A DNA stretch of 64,000 bases, taken from a virus. The notes beneath the pieces are model-generated. The model was not told where the DNA came from and made no database searches. It saw only the letters and a program-made list of their open reading frames with translations. Location of the stretch: the IMG/VR virus record IMGVR_UViG_3300035662_000007, positions 1-64,000 of that record; one strand, 5' to 3'. Made by a program: the position numbers and the translations under genes. This document shows, in pieces, positions 10,012 through 19,495 of the stretch (positions are counted from its first letter, which is position 1; each line of letters begins with the position of its first letter).

Positions 10012-10479
10012 ATGAACCAACTACCCACCGACACCATCAACATAAGCCCCGAATTATTGGAGGTGGCTAATCTCTACCTAGAACACCAAAACACCCAGGA
10101 GGTAGCCACTGTCCTCCAGCTAGAACCCCACGACGTTGCCCAGATCCTAAAGCGTCCAGATGTGAAATCCTACATTAACCAGGTATTCTTCGACTTAGGC
10201 TTCAACAACCGGTTTCGTATGCGCCGTGCCATGGACGCACTTATTAGTCAAAAGTTTCAGGAGCTGGAGGAGTCGCAAACGGGCAGCACCAAAGACATAT
10301 CGGAACTACTTGCACTCTCACACAAAATGAGCATGGAATTGCTAGACCGTGAGATTCAGCTGGAGAAATTACGGCAAGGTGGGCCTAAAAATCAGGTTAA
10401 TGTGCAGATCAACGAGGGCGGTGACGGTACACGATATGGCCAGCTAATCCAGAAATTGCTGGGAGACAAACTTGCTTAA
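10012..10479 (+). CDS. Terminase small subunit, 155 aa
   Basis: Lies immediately upstream of, and overlaps, the large terminase. The N-terminal third (LLEVANLYLEHQNTQEVATV-type segment, then QILKRPDVKSYINQVF) has the helical DNA-binding pattern of phage TerS, and the C-terminal part is a polar helix (MSMELLDREIQLEKLRQGG) as in oligomerising TerS. It recognises phage DNA and stimulates packaging by TerL. ATG at 10012 follows AGGA. Assigned mainly from position, size and helix pattern. Confidence 0.75.
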   Translation: MNQLPTDTINISPELLEVANLYLEHQNTQEVATVLQLEPHDVAQILKRPDVKSYINQVFFDLGFNNRFRMRRAMDALISQKFQELEESQTGSTKDISELLALSHKMSMELLDREIQLEKLRQGGPKNQVNVQINEGGDGTRYGQLIQKLLGDKLA

Positions 10480-11785
10480 GGTGTCGAGACCCGATGTAGA
10501 GTGGGACGGCATTCAAGAATTCGACCCACATACCCGTTTTATTAAACTACCAATCGAAAACTATCTTAAGCTCATCGGAGCTTGGGATCAGCTAAACCGC
10601 GCGCAGCTGGCACTAATCAATGCGGTCAACAATCCACAATACCGTTTTGTTGTAGCCGCACTAGCACGCCGTCTAGGCAAAACCTATATTGCAAATATCA
10701 TTGCGCAACTAGTAAGCCTAGTGCCAAACTGCAATGTCCTAGTGATCAGTCCCAACTATAATCTGTCCAGCATTAGTTTTGAACTGCAACGCAGGTTTAT
10801 CAAACACTTTGAGTTGGAGGTGGAGCGGGATAACCTAAAGGACCGGGTAATTGAGCTGAGCAACGGGTCTACAGTCAGGATGGGTTCGCTGTCCACAGTA
10901 GATAGCACAGTTGGTAGATCGTACCAGCTTATACTCTTTGACGAGGCTGCCTTAGGCGACGGCGGTGAGGAGGCATTTAATATCCAGCTGCGTCCGACCC
11001 TAGACCGGGTAGATGCTAAAGCTATATTTATCTCCACACCTCGTGGCAAGCAAAACTGGTTCTCCCGATTCTGGGATCGTGGGTTCTCGGCAGAATTTCC
11101 GGAGTGGTGTTCACTCTGGGCAGATTATGAAGAAAATCCCAGGATGAGCCCTAAAGATATTGAAGAAGCCCGCAGGTCTATGAGCAAGCAGGAGTTTGAG
11201 CAGGAATACCTTGCGTCATTCACTACATTTGAGGGTCAGATTTATGAGTTACGGGATGATAACATCGTGCCTTGGGACCCCAAACTGCAGCTGGATCAGA
11301 GTACTCAGTTTATTGCGGGCTGCGACCCGGGATACCGAGACCCCACAGCCTTCCTAGTAGTAGCCTACCTGCCGGATCCACGTGATGCAGGCGAGGATAG
11401 GTTCTGGGTTATACGTGAGTACGAGGAGGCCGAGCAGACTACCCAGTATCATGCCCAACAGATTAAAAACATGGCAGACGAGTTCCAGATTGAACTAATC
11501 TTTATAGATAGTGCGGCAGCACAGTTTGCTCAAGACCTTGCCTACCAGTATGATATTCCGACTGTGCGTGCTCGTAAAGATGTACTTCCCGGCATCGCGT
11601 ACGTGCAAACCCTAGTCGCACAGGGTAAGCTATGGGTAGATCCGGGCTGTACCAAGACCGTAGAGGCACTCAACCAGTACAAGTGGGATGATCGCGAGGG
11701 GCTTACACGTGAGAAGCCTAAGCATGATCGGTACTCTCACCTTATGGATGCGCTCCGCTACTGCTTATACTCGTTTACTAGATAA
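10472..11785 (+). CDS. Terminase large subunit, 437 aa
   Basis: Packaging ATPase/nuclease. Walker A is the deviant ALARRLGKT (about residues 63-71) typical of terminases, Walker B is LILFDEA (about 153-158). The RNase H-like nuclease carries acidic residues in AGCDPGYRDP, FIDSAAAQ and HDRYSHLMDALRY. The start is a TTG at 10472, six bases after GGGAG and overlapping terS; GTG at 10481 is an alternative. Full length for the family, so it appears intact. Confidence 0.93.
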   Translation: MLKVSRPDVEWDGIQEFDPHTRFIKLPIENYLKLIGAWDQLNRAQLALINAVNNPQYRFVVAALARRLGKTYIANIIAQLVSLVPNCNVLVISPNYNLSSISFELQRRFIKHFELEVERDNLKDRVIELSNGSTVRMGSLSTVDSTVGRSYQLILFDEAALGDGGEEAFNIQLRPTLDRVDAKAIFISTPRGKQNWFSRFWDRGFSAEFPEWCSLWADYEENPRMSPKDIEEARRSMSKQEFEQEYLASFTTFEGQIYELRDDNIVPWDPKLQLDQSTQFIAGCDPGYRDPTAFLVVAYLPDPRDAGEDRFWVIREYEEAEQTTQYHAQQIKNMADEFQIELIFIDSAAAQFAQDLAYQYDIPTVRARKDVLPGIAYVQTLVAQGKLWVDPGCTKTVEALNQYKWDDREGLTREKPKHDRYSHLMDALRYCLYSFTR

Positions 11786-11816
11786 TAATTATAACATAAC
11801 TAGAAGGATTACACAA

Positions 11817-12128
11817 GTGAAAAAATTTATTCTTGTTGCGGGATTGGTTTCCAGCGCGGCAGTGGCCCAAGATTTTGGGTATGTACAAACTCCTGTACTA
11901 TGTGGCCCTTTTAGTCGGTTCTTAGAGGTAGTAGGTGACAAAGATATTGCTGAGCAACCATGGTGGCGTGGGCAAAATTTGGAGGCCAACTCTAGTTATC
12001 TTATATTTAAAAACCCTAAAACTGATGCTTGGACGCTAGTTATAGTACATAAAAGTACAGCATGTTTACTAGGAGTAGGTACTGTAAGTGAAACGTACAC
12101 TACCCCCAAGACTGAAAATGTGCATTGA
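11817..12128 (+). CDS. Small secreted protein, 103 aa
   Basis: GTG at 11817 follows AAGGA. The product begins with a clear signal peptide (KKFILVAGLVSSAAVA, cleavage before QDFG) and the mature part has two cysteines (VLCGPF, TACLLG) that could form a disulfide. It sits between terL and an HNH gene, a place where non-structural genes are often inserted. A periplasmic role, for example in exclusion of other phages, is possible but unproven. Confidence 0.7.
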   Translation: MKKFILVAGLVSSAAVAQDFGYVQTPVLCGPFSRFLEVVGDKDIAEQPWWRGQNLEANSSYLIFKNPKTDAWTLVIVHKSTACLLGVGTVSETYTTPKTENVH

Positions 12129-12153
12129 CTTATAGCTGCCCCGGTGGTATAAT
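12125..12153 (+). promoter_or_regulatory. Strong promoter directly in front of the HNH start
   Basis: TTGACT, 17-bp spacer, TATAAT, with only 9 bp between -10 and the ATG at 12163. The transcript would start 1-3 nt before the ATG, giving a leaderless message. Confidence 0.75.
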
Positions 12154-12162
12154 ACTAACATT

Positions 12163-12621
12163 ATGGCAAAAAATACTCAAAAACGTATACCTGTAAAATG
12201 GATCCGAGACCGTGCCAAGGGTGCTTACCAAAAGCAATCCACTTGCTGGGTTTGTGGAACCAACCAAGACCTTGAACTACACCATACCCACAGTATTACC
12301 CTACTCCTTGAACGCTGGTGCCAACAACTGGGCATCGAGCTGGATACGGATGATGAGGTACTTAGGGTACGGGATCAGTTCATTAGTGAGCATCACCGTG
12401 AGCTGTACGAACTAGTGTACACACTATGTAATCCACACCACGTTCGCTTACACCAGATATTTGGCAAAGCGCCTGGTCTGGGTACTGCTCAAAAACAGCA
12501 GCATTGGTTGGAACTGCAGCGTCAGAAACAGAGTGGTGAAGTTTTCCAGCAGCCTACGTGGGGATCTCCGTTTAGTGAGTTTACCAGTGGAGATAGCCGT
12601 GGGAATAAAACAATTTTTTAG
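12163..12621 (+). CDS. HNH endonuclease, 152 aa
   Basis: CWVCG (C28, C31) and ELHHTH (H40, H41) form the zinc ribbon and the beta-beta-alpha metal site; a second pair comes from LCNPHHVRLH near residues 86-95. HNH proteins next to terL are common in HK97-like phages, where they are required for terminase function in cos packaging; a homing role is the alternative. It has its own near-leaderless promoter. Its 3' end overlaps the portal start by 23 nt. Confidence 0.85.
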   Translation: MAKNTQKRIPVKWIRDRAKGAYQKQSTCWVCGTNQDLELHHTHSITLLLERWCQQLGIELDTDDEVLRVRDQFISEHHRELYELVYTLCNPHHVRLHQIFGKAPGLGTAQKQQHWLELQRQKQSGEVFQQPTWGSPFSEFTSGDSRGNKTIF

Positions 12622-13780
12622 TGACTTGCGCTGGAAACTCAATCCTGCGCAGGTTAGAATAGCACAAGAAGAGGGTACCATGATTGGTACCACTGCGCCC
12701 CTTACCTATCAGCAAGCGTTTAAGCGTGTTGAAATGGTTAACCGCGGCGTTAACTTAATTGTAAGTGCTTGTGCGGGTTTAGACTATGACGTCAAGGATA
12801 AGTTGTACGAGGGTGTGGTTGTAGGTACTCGTCAAAAGTCCCTAGCTACCATGCTAAACTACAGACCTAACCCCTACCAATCGGCACAAGATTTTCGTAA
12901 AAACATATTTACCGACTATTTACTAGAAGGCAATGTGTTTGTACACTACGACGGTACGTTTCTCTACCACCTGCCCGCTTCGCGTGTAGAAATACTCACC
13001 GATGAAAAGACATTTATCAAAGGCTACCGTTACAACGGATTGGTAGACTTTCGGGAAGGGGAGGTATTTTCACTCAAAGACCTGAGTAGTGATAGTATTT
13101 ACCGGGGATCTAGCAGGTTGGAAAGTGCGCAGCGTTCGATTCGGACCTTGTACAACATGGAACAGTTTCAGGATGCGTTCTTTGAAAACGGTGCTGTGTT
13201 TGGCATGGTGCTTACAACCGAGAATACTTTGAGCACTATTGCCAAAGAGCGTACTATACAGTACTGGCAGCAAAAGTACAACCCTAAAGTGGGTGGTCGT
13301 CGTCCGGTTATCTTGGACAGTGGTTTAAAGCCACAAAAGATCACAGACACCAGTTTTAAAGAAATGGACTTTGATCAATCGATCAAGACTCATCAAGAAA
13401 AGATCCTGCAAGCCTTAGGCGTTCCGCCTATCTTGCTCATGGGTGGCAACAATGCCAACATTGCTCCTAACTTGCGCTTATTTTACCTAGAAACTGTGAT
13501 GCCTATTGCCAAGTCCTGGGTAAGTGCAGTAGAACGGTACTTTGGATATGACGTGGAAGCAATCACACAAACGGTATCGGCCCTACAACCAGACATTAAA
13601 GATATTGCCAGCTACCATAGTACACTGGTCAACGGCGGTATTATAACACCTAACGAAGCTCGTCAGGAACTCCGCTATGATCGCATAGACGGAGCCGACG
13701 AGATAAGAATTCCAGCTAACATTGCTGGTAGTGCAGCAAATCCATCCCAAGGGGGTAGGCCCCAGGGTGGAAATGAATAG
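12599..13780 (+). CDS. Portal protein, HK97-type, 393 aa
   Basis: GTG at 12599 follows GGAG with five bases between and yields the typical N-terminus (V/M)GIKQFFSDL; an in-frame ATG at 12461 would sit on the HNH gene. Family hallmarks include NPYQSAQDFRKNIFTDYLLE, GNVFVHYDGTFLYHLP, LQALGVPPILLMGG and a proline/glycine-rich tail. It forms the dodecameric vertex ring through which TerL pumps DNA. Size and position between terminase and capsid are as expected. Confidence 0.9.
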   Translation: MGIKQFFSDLRWKLNPAQVRIAQEEGTMIGTTAPLTYQQAFKRVEMVNRGVNLIVSACAGLDYDVKDKLYEGVVVGTRQKSLATMLNYRPNPYQSAQDFRKNIFTDYLLEGNVFVHYDGTFLYHLPASRVEILTDEKTFIKGYRYNGLVDFREGEVFSLKDLSSDSIYRGSSRLESAQRSIRTLYNMEQFQDAFFENGAVFGMVLTTENTLSTIAKERTIQYWQQKYNPKVGGRRPVILDSGLKPQKITDTSFKEMDFDQSIKTHQEKILQALGVPPILLMGGNNANIAPNLRLFYLETVMPIAKSWVSAVERYFGYDVEAITQTVSALQPDIKDIASYHSTLVNGGIITPNEARQELRYDRIDGADEIRIPANIAGSAANPSQGGRPQGGNE

Positions 13781-13788
13781 AGGAAATT

Positions 13789-15723
13789 ATGGTAGACAAA
13801 AATAAGATCCTGTACTTTAACAGTGTCTTTACTAAAGCTGAGCCGCTACCAGCAGAACCAGACGTAATTGAGATTAGTGGATATGCATCAACTGTGGATG
13901 TTGACAGACACGGCGATGTAATCCCCACCTCAGTTTGGGAAAGAGGCTTAGAGAACTACATAAAAAATCCTGTTATCCTAGCATTTCATGACCATACTCA
14001 ACCAGTTGGTCGTATGACTGAGCACAAAGTAGATGCAAAAGGATTATGGATTAAAGCTAGGATCTCAAAAGCTGCTGAAAAAGTATACCAGCTTATCAAA
14101 GACGAAGTTTTAACAGCATTTTCAGTTGGATTTAGAATTAAAGATGCGGAATATAATACAGCCGCAGAAGTTTTCCTAGTCAAAGACTTAGAATTACATG
14201 AAATTTCGGTAGTTTCGGTACCAGCAAATCAAAACACACTTTTTAATCTTTCAAAATCGTTTAACTCCGTTACGGAGTATCGTGAATTTATCGCGCAATT
14301 TGCACCCCAAAGCGAGTCAGCTAAAGGGCTAGACACCACTAGGCAAGCAAAGAGCACAACCAAAGAGGAATTGGACATGACTCCAGAAGAATTAAAGCAA
14401 TTACTAGCCCAAACAGCTCAAGACGCTGCACAGCAAGCTGCTAAGGCTATCAAAGAAGAACAAGCTCGTGTAGAAGCTGAGAAAGCTGCTCGTGAACAAG
14501 CAGAAGCTGAGCTACAAGCACGTATCAAAGCAGCTGTTGCTGCTGTAACTCCTACTGAAACTGGTGCAGAAAAGCTACTAGCCGAAGTAGAGAAGCGCTT
14601 CCAAGAACAAGCAGAAAGCACCAAGAGTGTTATCACTGGCCTAGAAGCTGCCCTAAAAGAAAAAGCACAAGAGCTAGAAGCTATTCAGAAAAGCAAGATG
14701 CAATTCGTTGATGGCAAACAAGGCGAAATGAGCTATGCCGACAAAGAGAAAGCAGTTCTCTTAGCCAAGATGAGCGGCAAAGCAATCGACCAGACACGTC
14801 TAGGTCGTGAACTAGTTCAAAAGTACGGTGGTACAGGTCAAAGCCCTCACCAGCCAAGCGCAACTTGGGAACTAGAAGTTAGCCTAGCAATGGAAAACGA
14901 AGTTCGCCGTCGCCTAGTTGTTGCTCCTACCCTACGTAGTATTGCAATGCAAACTAACGTAATGACTATTCCTGTTAACCCCGAAGCAGGTGTTGCAAGT
15001 TGGGTTCAGAATAGCCAGTTTGGTGCCTCAGCTTCAGCTGGTAATACTGCTGTTCACGCTCTTAAAGAGATCACTCTTAACGCATACAAAGTTGCTACCA
15101 ACGAGTATGTAGCCTTCGAAGAAGAAGAAGATGCTCTAATAGCAATTATGCCTGTTATCCGTGACGCAATGGTTCGCCGTGTTGCTCGTGCTGTTGATCG
15201 CGCAATGCTACGTGGTGCCGGTGCTGGTGCAGATCCTGTTAAAGGTCTTGCCACATACGACGAAACAAGCGCAGTTAATCTAGACATTAGCGATAACGCT
15301 AAGCTAACAGTTGCACTTCTACGTGCAATGCGTCGTGACCTAGGTGCTTGGGGCTTAGATCCTGCTGAGCTAGTTTATATTGTAAGCACAGACGGTTACT
15401 ACGATCTCTTAGACGACGATAACTTCCTAACTGTTGATAAAGTTGGCACACAAGCTACTTTACTAACAGGTCAAATCGGTAGCGTTGCTAATACTCCAGT
15501 TCTAGTAAGTGCTGAGTTTGCTGATAAAGCCGCTGCTGCTGTTGGAGCAATCTGCTTTGCACCAGGTAACTTCCTAGTTGGTAATCAGCGTGGTCTACGT
15601 GTTGACACCGATGACCTAGTTGAAACACAACGTCGCGTAATGGTTGCCAGCCTACGCACTGGCATGACCCAAGTTACTACTAACCTTGGTCAGGGCGTAA
15701 GCGCTCTACGTTACGTAGCCTAA
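13789..15723 (+). CDS. Prohead protease fused to HK97-type major capsid protein, 644 aa
   Basis: One uninterrupted frame. Residues 28-150 are an S78/U35-type protease: EISGYASTVDVDRHGD, LAFHDHTQPVGRM (H67/H69), TAFSVGFR (S112) and LHEISVVSVPAN. Residues 197-320 form an alanine/glutamate-rich coiled coil resembling the HK97 delta (scaffold) domain. Residues 325-644 are the capsid fold (RRLVVAPTLRSIAMQTN, FEEEEDALIAIMP). An internal AGAGGA and ATG at 14377 would give a 448-residue scaffold-capsid protein without the protease. The stretch coding for the capsid is visibly richer in optimised codons than the protease part. Confidence 0.92.
   Translation: MVDKNKILYFNSVFTKAEPLPAEPDVIEISGYASTVDVDRHGDVIPTSVWERGLENYIKNPVILAFHDHTQPVGRMTEHKVDAKGLWIKARISKAAEKVYQLIKDEVLTAFSVGFRIKDAEYNTAAEVFLVKDLELHEISVVSVPANQNTLFNLSKSFNSVTEYREFIAQFAPQSESAKGLDTTRQAKSTTKEELDMTPEELKQLLAQTAQDAAQQAAKAIKEEQARVEAEKAAREQAEAELQARIKAAVAAVTPTETGAEKLLAEVEKRFQEQAESTKSVITGLEAALKEKAQELEAIQKSKMQFVDGKQGEMSYADKEKAVLLAKMSGKAIDQTRLGRELVQKYGGTGQSPHQPSATWELEVSLAMENEVRRRLVVAPTLRSIAMQTNVMTIPVNPEAGVASWVQNSQFGASASAGNTAVHALKEITLNAYKVATNEYVAFEEEEDALIAIMPVIRDAMVRRVARAVDRAMLRGAGAGADPVKGLATYDETSAVNLDISDNAKLTVALLRAMRRDLGAWGLDPAELVYIVSTDGYYDLLDDDNFLTVDKVGTQATLLTGQIGSVANTPVLVSAEFADKAAAAVGAICFAPGNFLVGNQRGLRVDTDDLVETQRRVMVASLRTGMTQVTTNLGQGVSALRYVA
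14364..14379 (+). promoter_or_regulatory. Internal ribosome binding site for capsid-only product
   Basis: AGAGGA (14364-14369) with seven bases to an in-frame ATG (14377-14379), exactly at the junction between protease and coiled-coil domain. Confidence 0.6.
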
Positions 15724-15742
15724 TTCTCAGGGATGGGAACTA

Positions 15743-15767
15743 ACAGGGCTATAAAGCCCTGTTTCTT
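15743..15767 (+). terminator. Terminator/attenuator after the capsid gene
   Basis: ACAGGGCT-ATAA-AGCCCTGT followed by TTCTT. A second hairpin GGCTAGA/TCTAGCC follows at 15768-15791. Likely lowers downstream expression relative to capsid. Confidence 0.7.
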
Positions 15768-15811
15768 GGCTAGATTCTAACGAGTCTAGCCCGGAAACAA
15801 CAGGAGATAAC

Positions 15812-16381
15812 ATGGGATTAAGCCTTTTTACCAGACAAGAATATAAGTCGTACATAGGGATTAATAGCGCAAATTCTGACGGTGAAATTGATAGCTTAAT
15901 TCCTAAGGTTTCACAGTTTGCAAAAACTTACTGCAAACGCACATTTATAGATTACTATAACGATCCGCTTATCGAGTACAGTACCGGCGGATTTGATCGT
16001 ATTCTACTACGCGAAACTCCAGTGGTCACAGTAACTAGTGTTCAGCAGAGCAAAGACTACGGTCAAACTTGGACACCACTAGTAAAATTTACAGATTGGG
16101 TTGTAGATGGCGACGATATAATAAGCCTACATCCTAGCGGCATATTTGAGAAGTTAATTCGCGGCTATAAGGTTGCCTACTTTGGTGGTTACGAGATTGT
16201 GCCAGAAGATTTAAAAGCTGCTTGTATGGATTTACTCACATACTACAAAGACAATGATGCAGCAGTAAAGTCAACTAAAGCTGCTGGTACTAATAATACA
16301 CAAATTGAATATGTACAAAGTAGTAGCCTGCCAGCACACATTAGACGAGTATTTGATCTCTACATGGCGGATTATGCGTAA
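15812..16381 (+). CDS. Head-tail connector (adaptor) protein, 189 aa
   Basis: Position right after the capsid gene and an N-terminus (LFTRQEYKSYIGINSANSDG) with the helical start typical of HK97 gp6 / phage gp15-type adaptors. The C-terminal half contains helices (DLKAACMDLLTYYKDND). It would bind beneath the portal ring. ATG follows AGGAGA. Identification rests on synteny and fold pattern. Confidence 0.75.
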   Translation: MGLSLFTRQEYKSYIGINSANSDGEIDSLIPKVSQFAKTYCKRTFIDYYNDPLIEYSTGGFDRILLRETPVVTVTSVQQSKDYGQTWTPLVKFTDWVVDGDDIISLHPSGIFEKLIRGYKVAYFGGYEIVPEDLKAACMDLLTYYKDNDAAVKSTKAAGTNNTQIEYVQSSSLPAHIRRVFDLYMADYA

Positions 16382-17874
16382 TGGGTATAGCAAATTTTAC
16401 AGCAGCACTACAAAGTCAAGTATATAAAAATTGGTTATCTAATCTTGATAAAAATATTGTAACAGCCACCTCAAAGGCTCTTAGAGACCGAGAGCAGGTT
16501 AGTCAAAAAACTAGTTTTTATATTACGACTAGCACTGTAAAACAGCTATATAAAACAATAGCCAATATAGACATAGATAACAGTGAAGCTCAAATATTCT
16601 TATCAGACTTGTTAAAAGTAACTGCAACAAGCAAAGATACTATTAGTGGAACTCAAATTAATGTAAATGGTGAAACAGCAGTATTTTTTAAAAATATTGG
16701 TTTTGACACTATAAGTACAAAAATTACTAATATATTAGATGCTATACCTGAAATACAAGACGCATACTATGAGGCTGAACAAGTATACTATAAAAATGAA
16801 ATAGAAGCCTTAAAAAATAATCCTAAATATAAATCAAGTACCACAGCAGAAAAAAGAAAGCTAGAAAGAGAAATTGCTGATAAAGCAAAAGAACGAGGTA
16901 CTTTAGGATATTATTTTAATAAAGGTCACGTAATTAGTGTAGCCACCAATCTAGTACGACAATTCAGAAATCAATTAGCAAAAGTAGATTTTGAAACAAA
17001 GGCACAAAGAGATGCTCTATTAGAAGTACTTGATAGTTACATTGATAAATTAGTTCAAGATGACTTAGCTACAGCAAATTTACCAAATGCTGTAGATCAA
17101 GAACTTTATGCAGGATATATAAAATCTTCAAATACATACCTAGTTGAGCTTCAACATAGAGTAGGTAATATTCAGTCAGGACGAGCAAGTATTCCTATTA
17201 TTGATGAATTAAGAAATATATTTAATTTATCAAATCAAGAGTTTGCTACAATAATTAATAAATCTCCTGCTCTGGGTATTACATTAATAAATACTCCAGG
17301 ATCTCCAAGTTTTATAGACTTAATAGCAAAAGATATAGCAGATACTATTGCTGGCAAAACTCTTAGTAAAAAAGTATATAAGCAACAACCAGTATTAGTT
17401 GCTAAAAAGTCAAATAAGATTTCAAAACCAAAGTCTAATAAGCAAAAAATACAGACTTTGACCAATTTAAAAAATAAATTAAAAGCAGCAAAACCTGATA
17501 CTAAAAAGATAAAAGAAAATTTAATATTAGAAGATTTAGTATCTCAGCGATCCCTAACGGATCTTCAAAATATATTAGCATCACAATTAACTGCTAGAAT
17601 TCGTCAAAATATGGGAACTGGTAGCAGAACCGATATTTTAAACTACAGAACTGGTAGGTTTGCAGAAAGTGCTAGAGTTGAGCGGATTACTCAAGGCCGT
17701 GAAGGCATGATAACTGCATATTATAATTATATGCGATATCCATACGCTACTTTTAGTCAAGGCGGCAGACAGGAGTTTCCTAGATCCAGAGACCCTAAAC
17801 TGTTAATCTCTAAGTCAATCCGTGAAATCATGCAAGAACAAATGATAACCAAAATGAGGGCCGTACTAGCATGA
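16381..17874 (+). CDS. Probable neck/head-closure region protein, 497 aa
   Basis: Starts in a TAATG overlap and ends in an ATGA overlap with the tail terminator. It is much longer than usual head-closure proteins. Most of it is lysine- and asparagine-rich helix (KNEIEALKNNPKYK, AEKRKLEREIADKAKERG), A/T-rich compared with its neighbours, while the C-terminal 120 residues (LTARIRQNMGTGSRTDILNY, YNYMRYPYATFSQGG) look like a conserved domain. Probably a neck component with a large helical extension; exact role unknown. Confidence 0.6.
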   Translation: MGIANFTAALQSQVYKNWLSNLDKNIVTATSKALRDREQVSQKTSFYITTSTVKQLYKTIANIDIDNSEAQIFLSDLLKVTATSKDTISGTQINVNGETAVFFKNIGFDTISTKITNILDAIPEIQDAYYEAEQVYYKNEIEALKNNPKYKSSTTAEKRKLEREIADKAKERGTLGYYFNKGHVISVATNLVRQFRNQLAKVDFETKAQRDALLEVLDSYIDKLVQDDLATANLPNAVDQELYAGYIKSSNTYLVELQHRVGNIQSGRASIPIIDELRNIFNLSNQEFATIINKSPALGITLINTPGSPSFIDLIAKDIADTIAGKTLSKKVYKQQPVLVAKKSNKISKPKSNKQKIQTLTNLKNKLKAAKPDTKKIKENLILEDLVSQRSLTDLQNILASQLTARIRQNMGTGSRTDILNYRTGRFAESARVERITQGREGMITAYYNYMRYPYATFSQGGRQEFPRSRDPKLLISKSIREIMQEQMITKMRAVLA

Positions 17875-18311
17875 CTAAGCGCACACAGATTACCAAAGCC
17901 CTAGTAGAAAAGCTAAAGCTAATAGACGGTACTGCACCATACACTACCAATGTGTATAACAACGCATATGCCAAATTAAAGTTCTGGGACGAAATACAAG
18001 ATTTTCCTAGTATATATGCAACCCCCGGCAGCGAAACCCGTGAGTACATGCCAGGAGACTTTGCTTGGGGTTTCTTAAATATAGCAATTAAAGCATATGT
18101 TCGTAGTGAAGATAACACACAAGAGCAGCTTGAACAATTGCTAGAAGATATAGAACAATGCGTAGATTCTAACAGGGTTCTAATTTATGACACCGAACAA
18201 AATCTAGAAACAACAGAAATTCTAGTACAATCAATCACAACTGATGAAGGACTATTAGTACCTTATGGAGTTGGAGAGATTAACTTACAGGTTAGATATC
18301 CAATCGTGTAA
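17871..18311 (+). CDS. Tail terminator/completion protein, 146 aa
   Basis: Lies between the neck gene and the tail tube gene where lambda gpU-like proteins occur. It has the size and alpha/beta pattern of that family, with an N-terminal helix (ITKALVEKLKLIDG), a central conserved patch (PSIYATPGSETREYMPGDFA) and a C-terminal strand (INLQVRYPIV). The ring caps the tail tube and joins it to the head. Confidence 0.75.
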   Translation: MTKRTQITKALVEKLKLIDGTAPYTTNVYNNAYAKLKFWDEIQDFPSIYATPGSETREYMPGDFAWGFLNIAIKAYVRSEDNTQEQLEQLLEDIEQCVDSNRVLIYDTEQNLETTEILVQSITTDEGLLVPYGVGEINLQVRYPIV

Positions 18312-18388
18312 GAACCCGTGCTAGTATAGCTAAACGCAGATAAATGTCTTGCTACGGCTAGTACTGCACCCAATAACAAGGAAAAAAG

Positions 18389-19495
18389 ATGAGTTATAAT
18401 TTAATTCGTAACGCTAGAGTGTTTTGGACTAAGAATGTTGGTACAACAACTGGTGTAGTAGCCGCAACTGGGTTCACAGCAGCTAATACTCGTGAAATTC
18501 AAGTCTTGGATGGCATGAGCTTTTCACAAAACACTACCACAGAAACAGTTGCCTTAAACGAAGCCGGAGCTACTCCTAGCCGTGGTCAGCGTCAGTTTAA
18601 TACTGCACTAGATCCAGTTGACTTTTCATTTACTACTTATATGCGTCCACAAGATGCTGGTGCTAATATTACTGCAGAAGAAAGCGTACTATGGGGTGCT
18701 ATGTTTAGTGCGGACGGTACAGCTTGGAGTGATGCAACATCTGCTGGTACAGTAGTAGCTACCAGTTCAAACGTACACCAACTACAAAAATTTGGCCTAG
18801 TTATCGTTCTAGACGCCACAACTTTTGTAATTGATGATTGCGTTGTAAACACAGCTACTGTAGATTTTGGCTTAGATGCAATTGCAAGTATTCAGTGGGC
18901 AGGTCAAGGCAAGTTTCTTCGTCAAATTGCTACTCCTACATTTGTAGACGCAGATACTTGGAGCGGTAGTTTAGCAGGCGACTTTAAAACTAAAGTTACA
19001 ACTGCTCCTTACATAGCTAATAAGCTAAGCGTGGTTACACTTGACAGTGAACTTAGCGGAGGCACAGCTTATACACTAGCACTTACAGGTGGTAGCTTAA
19101 CAATTACCAATAACATTACTTACTTAACACCTGCTAACTTAGGTGTAGTAAATCAACCTGCTACATACTTTACTGGTACTCGCGGTATTACTGGTACCCT
19201 AAACTGCTACTTACGTACAGGTGCTACAAACAGTGCAGGACTAATGAGTGCCCTTTTAACTAGTAGTACTACTGACGTAGACCCTGCTTTCCGTGCTATA
19301 ATTAAAGTAGGCGGTACAGGAGCAGATCGTGTAGAGTTTGACATGCCAGCTATTGTGCTAAGTATTCCTAGCGTAAATACGGAACAGGTTGTTAGTACAG
19401 CCATTACATTTACAGCTCAAGGCAGTGCAAATAGTGCCTTTGATATTGCTAGTGCAAACGAATTAACTGTAAGATATTATACAACTAATGCTTAA
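18389..19495 (+). CDS. Major tail tube protein, 368 aa
   Basis: Directly upstream of the tail assembly chaperone pair. Beta-rich, Thr/Ser/Ala/Gly-rich, with codon use like that of the capsid gene, a sign of high expression. Features include RNARVFWTKN at the N-terminus and a second half (SGGTAYTLALTGGSLTI) that may be an added beta domain, making it longer than lambda gpV. A terminator follows at 19509. Confidence 0.85.
   Translation: MSYNLIRNARVFWTKNVGTTTGVVAATGFTAANTREIQVLDGMSFSQNTTTETVALNEAGATPSRGQRQFNTALDPVDFSFTTYMRPQDAGANITAEESVLWGAMFSADGTAWSDATSAGTVVATSSNVHQLQKFGLVIVLDATTFVIDDCVVNTATVDFGLDAIASIQWAGQGKFLRQIATPTFVDADTWSGSLAGDFKTKVTTAPYIANKLSVVTLDSELSGGTAYTLALTGGSLTITNNITYLTPANLGVVNQPATYFTGTRGITGTLNCYLRTGATNSAGLMSALLTSSTTDVDPAFRAIIKVGGTGADRVEFDMPAIVLSIPSVNTEQVVSTAITFTAQGSANSAFDIASANELTVRYYTTNA

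Noticed and set aside
12461-12598. N-terminal extension of the portal protein
   Set aside because: Lies wholly on the HNH gene in another frame and has no ribosome binding site; the GTG at 12599 has one and gives a normal portal N-terminus.
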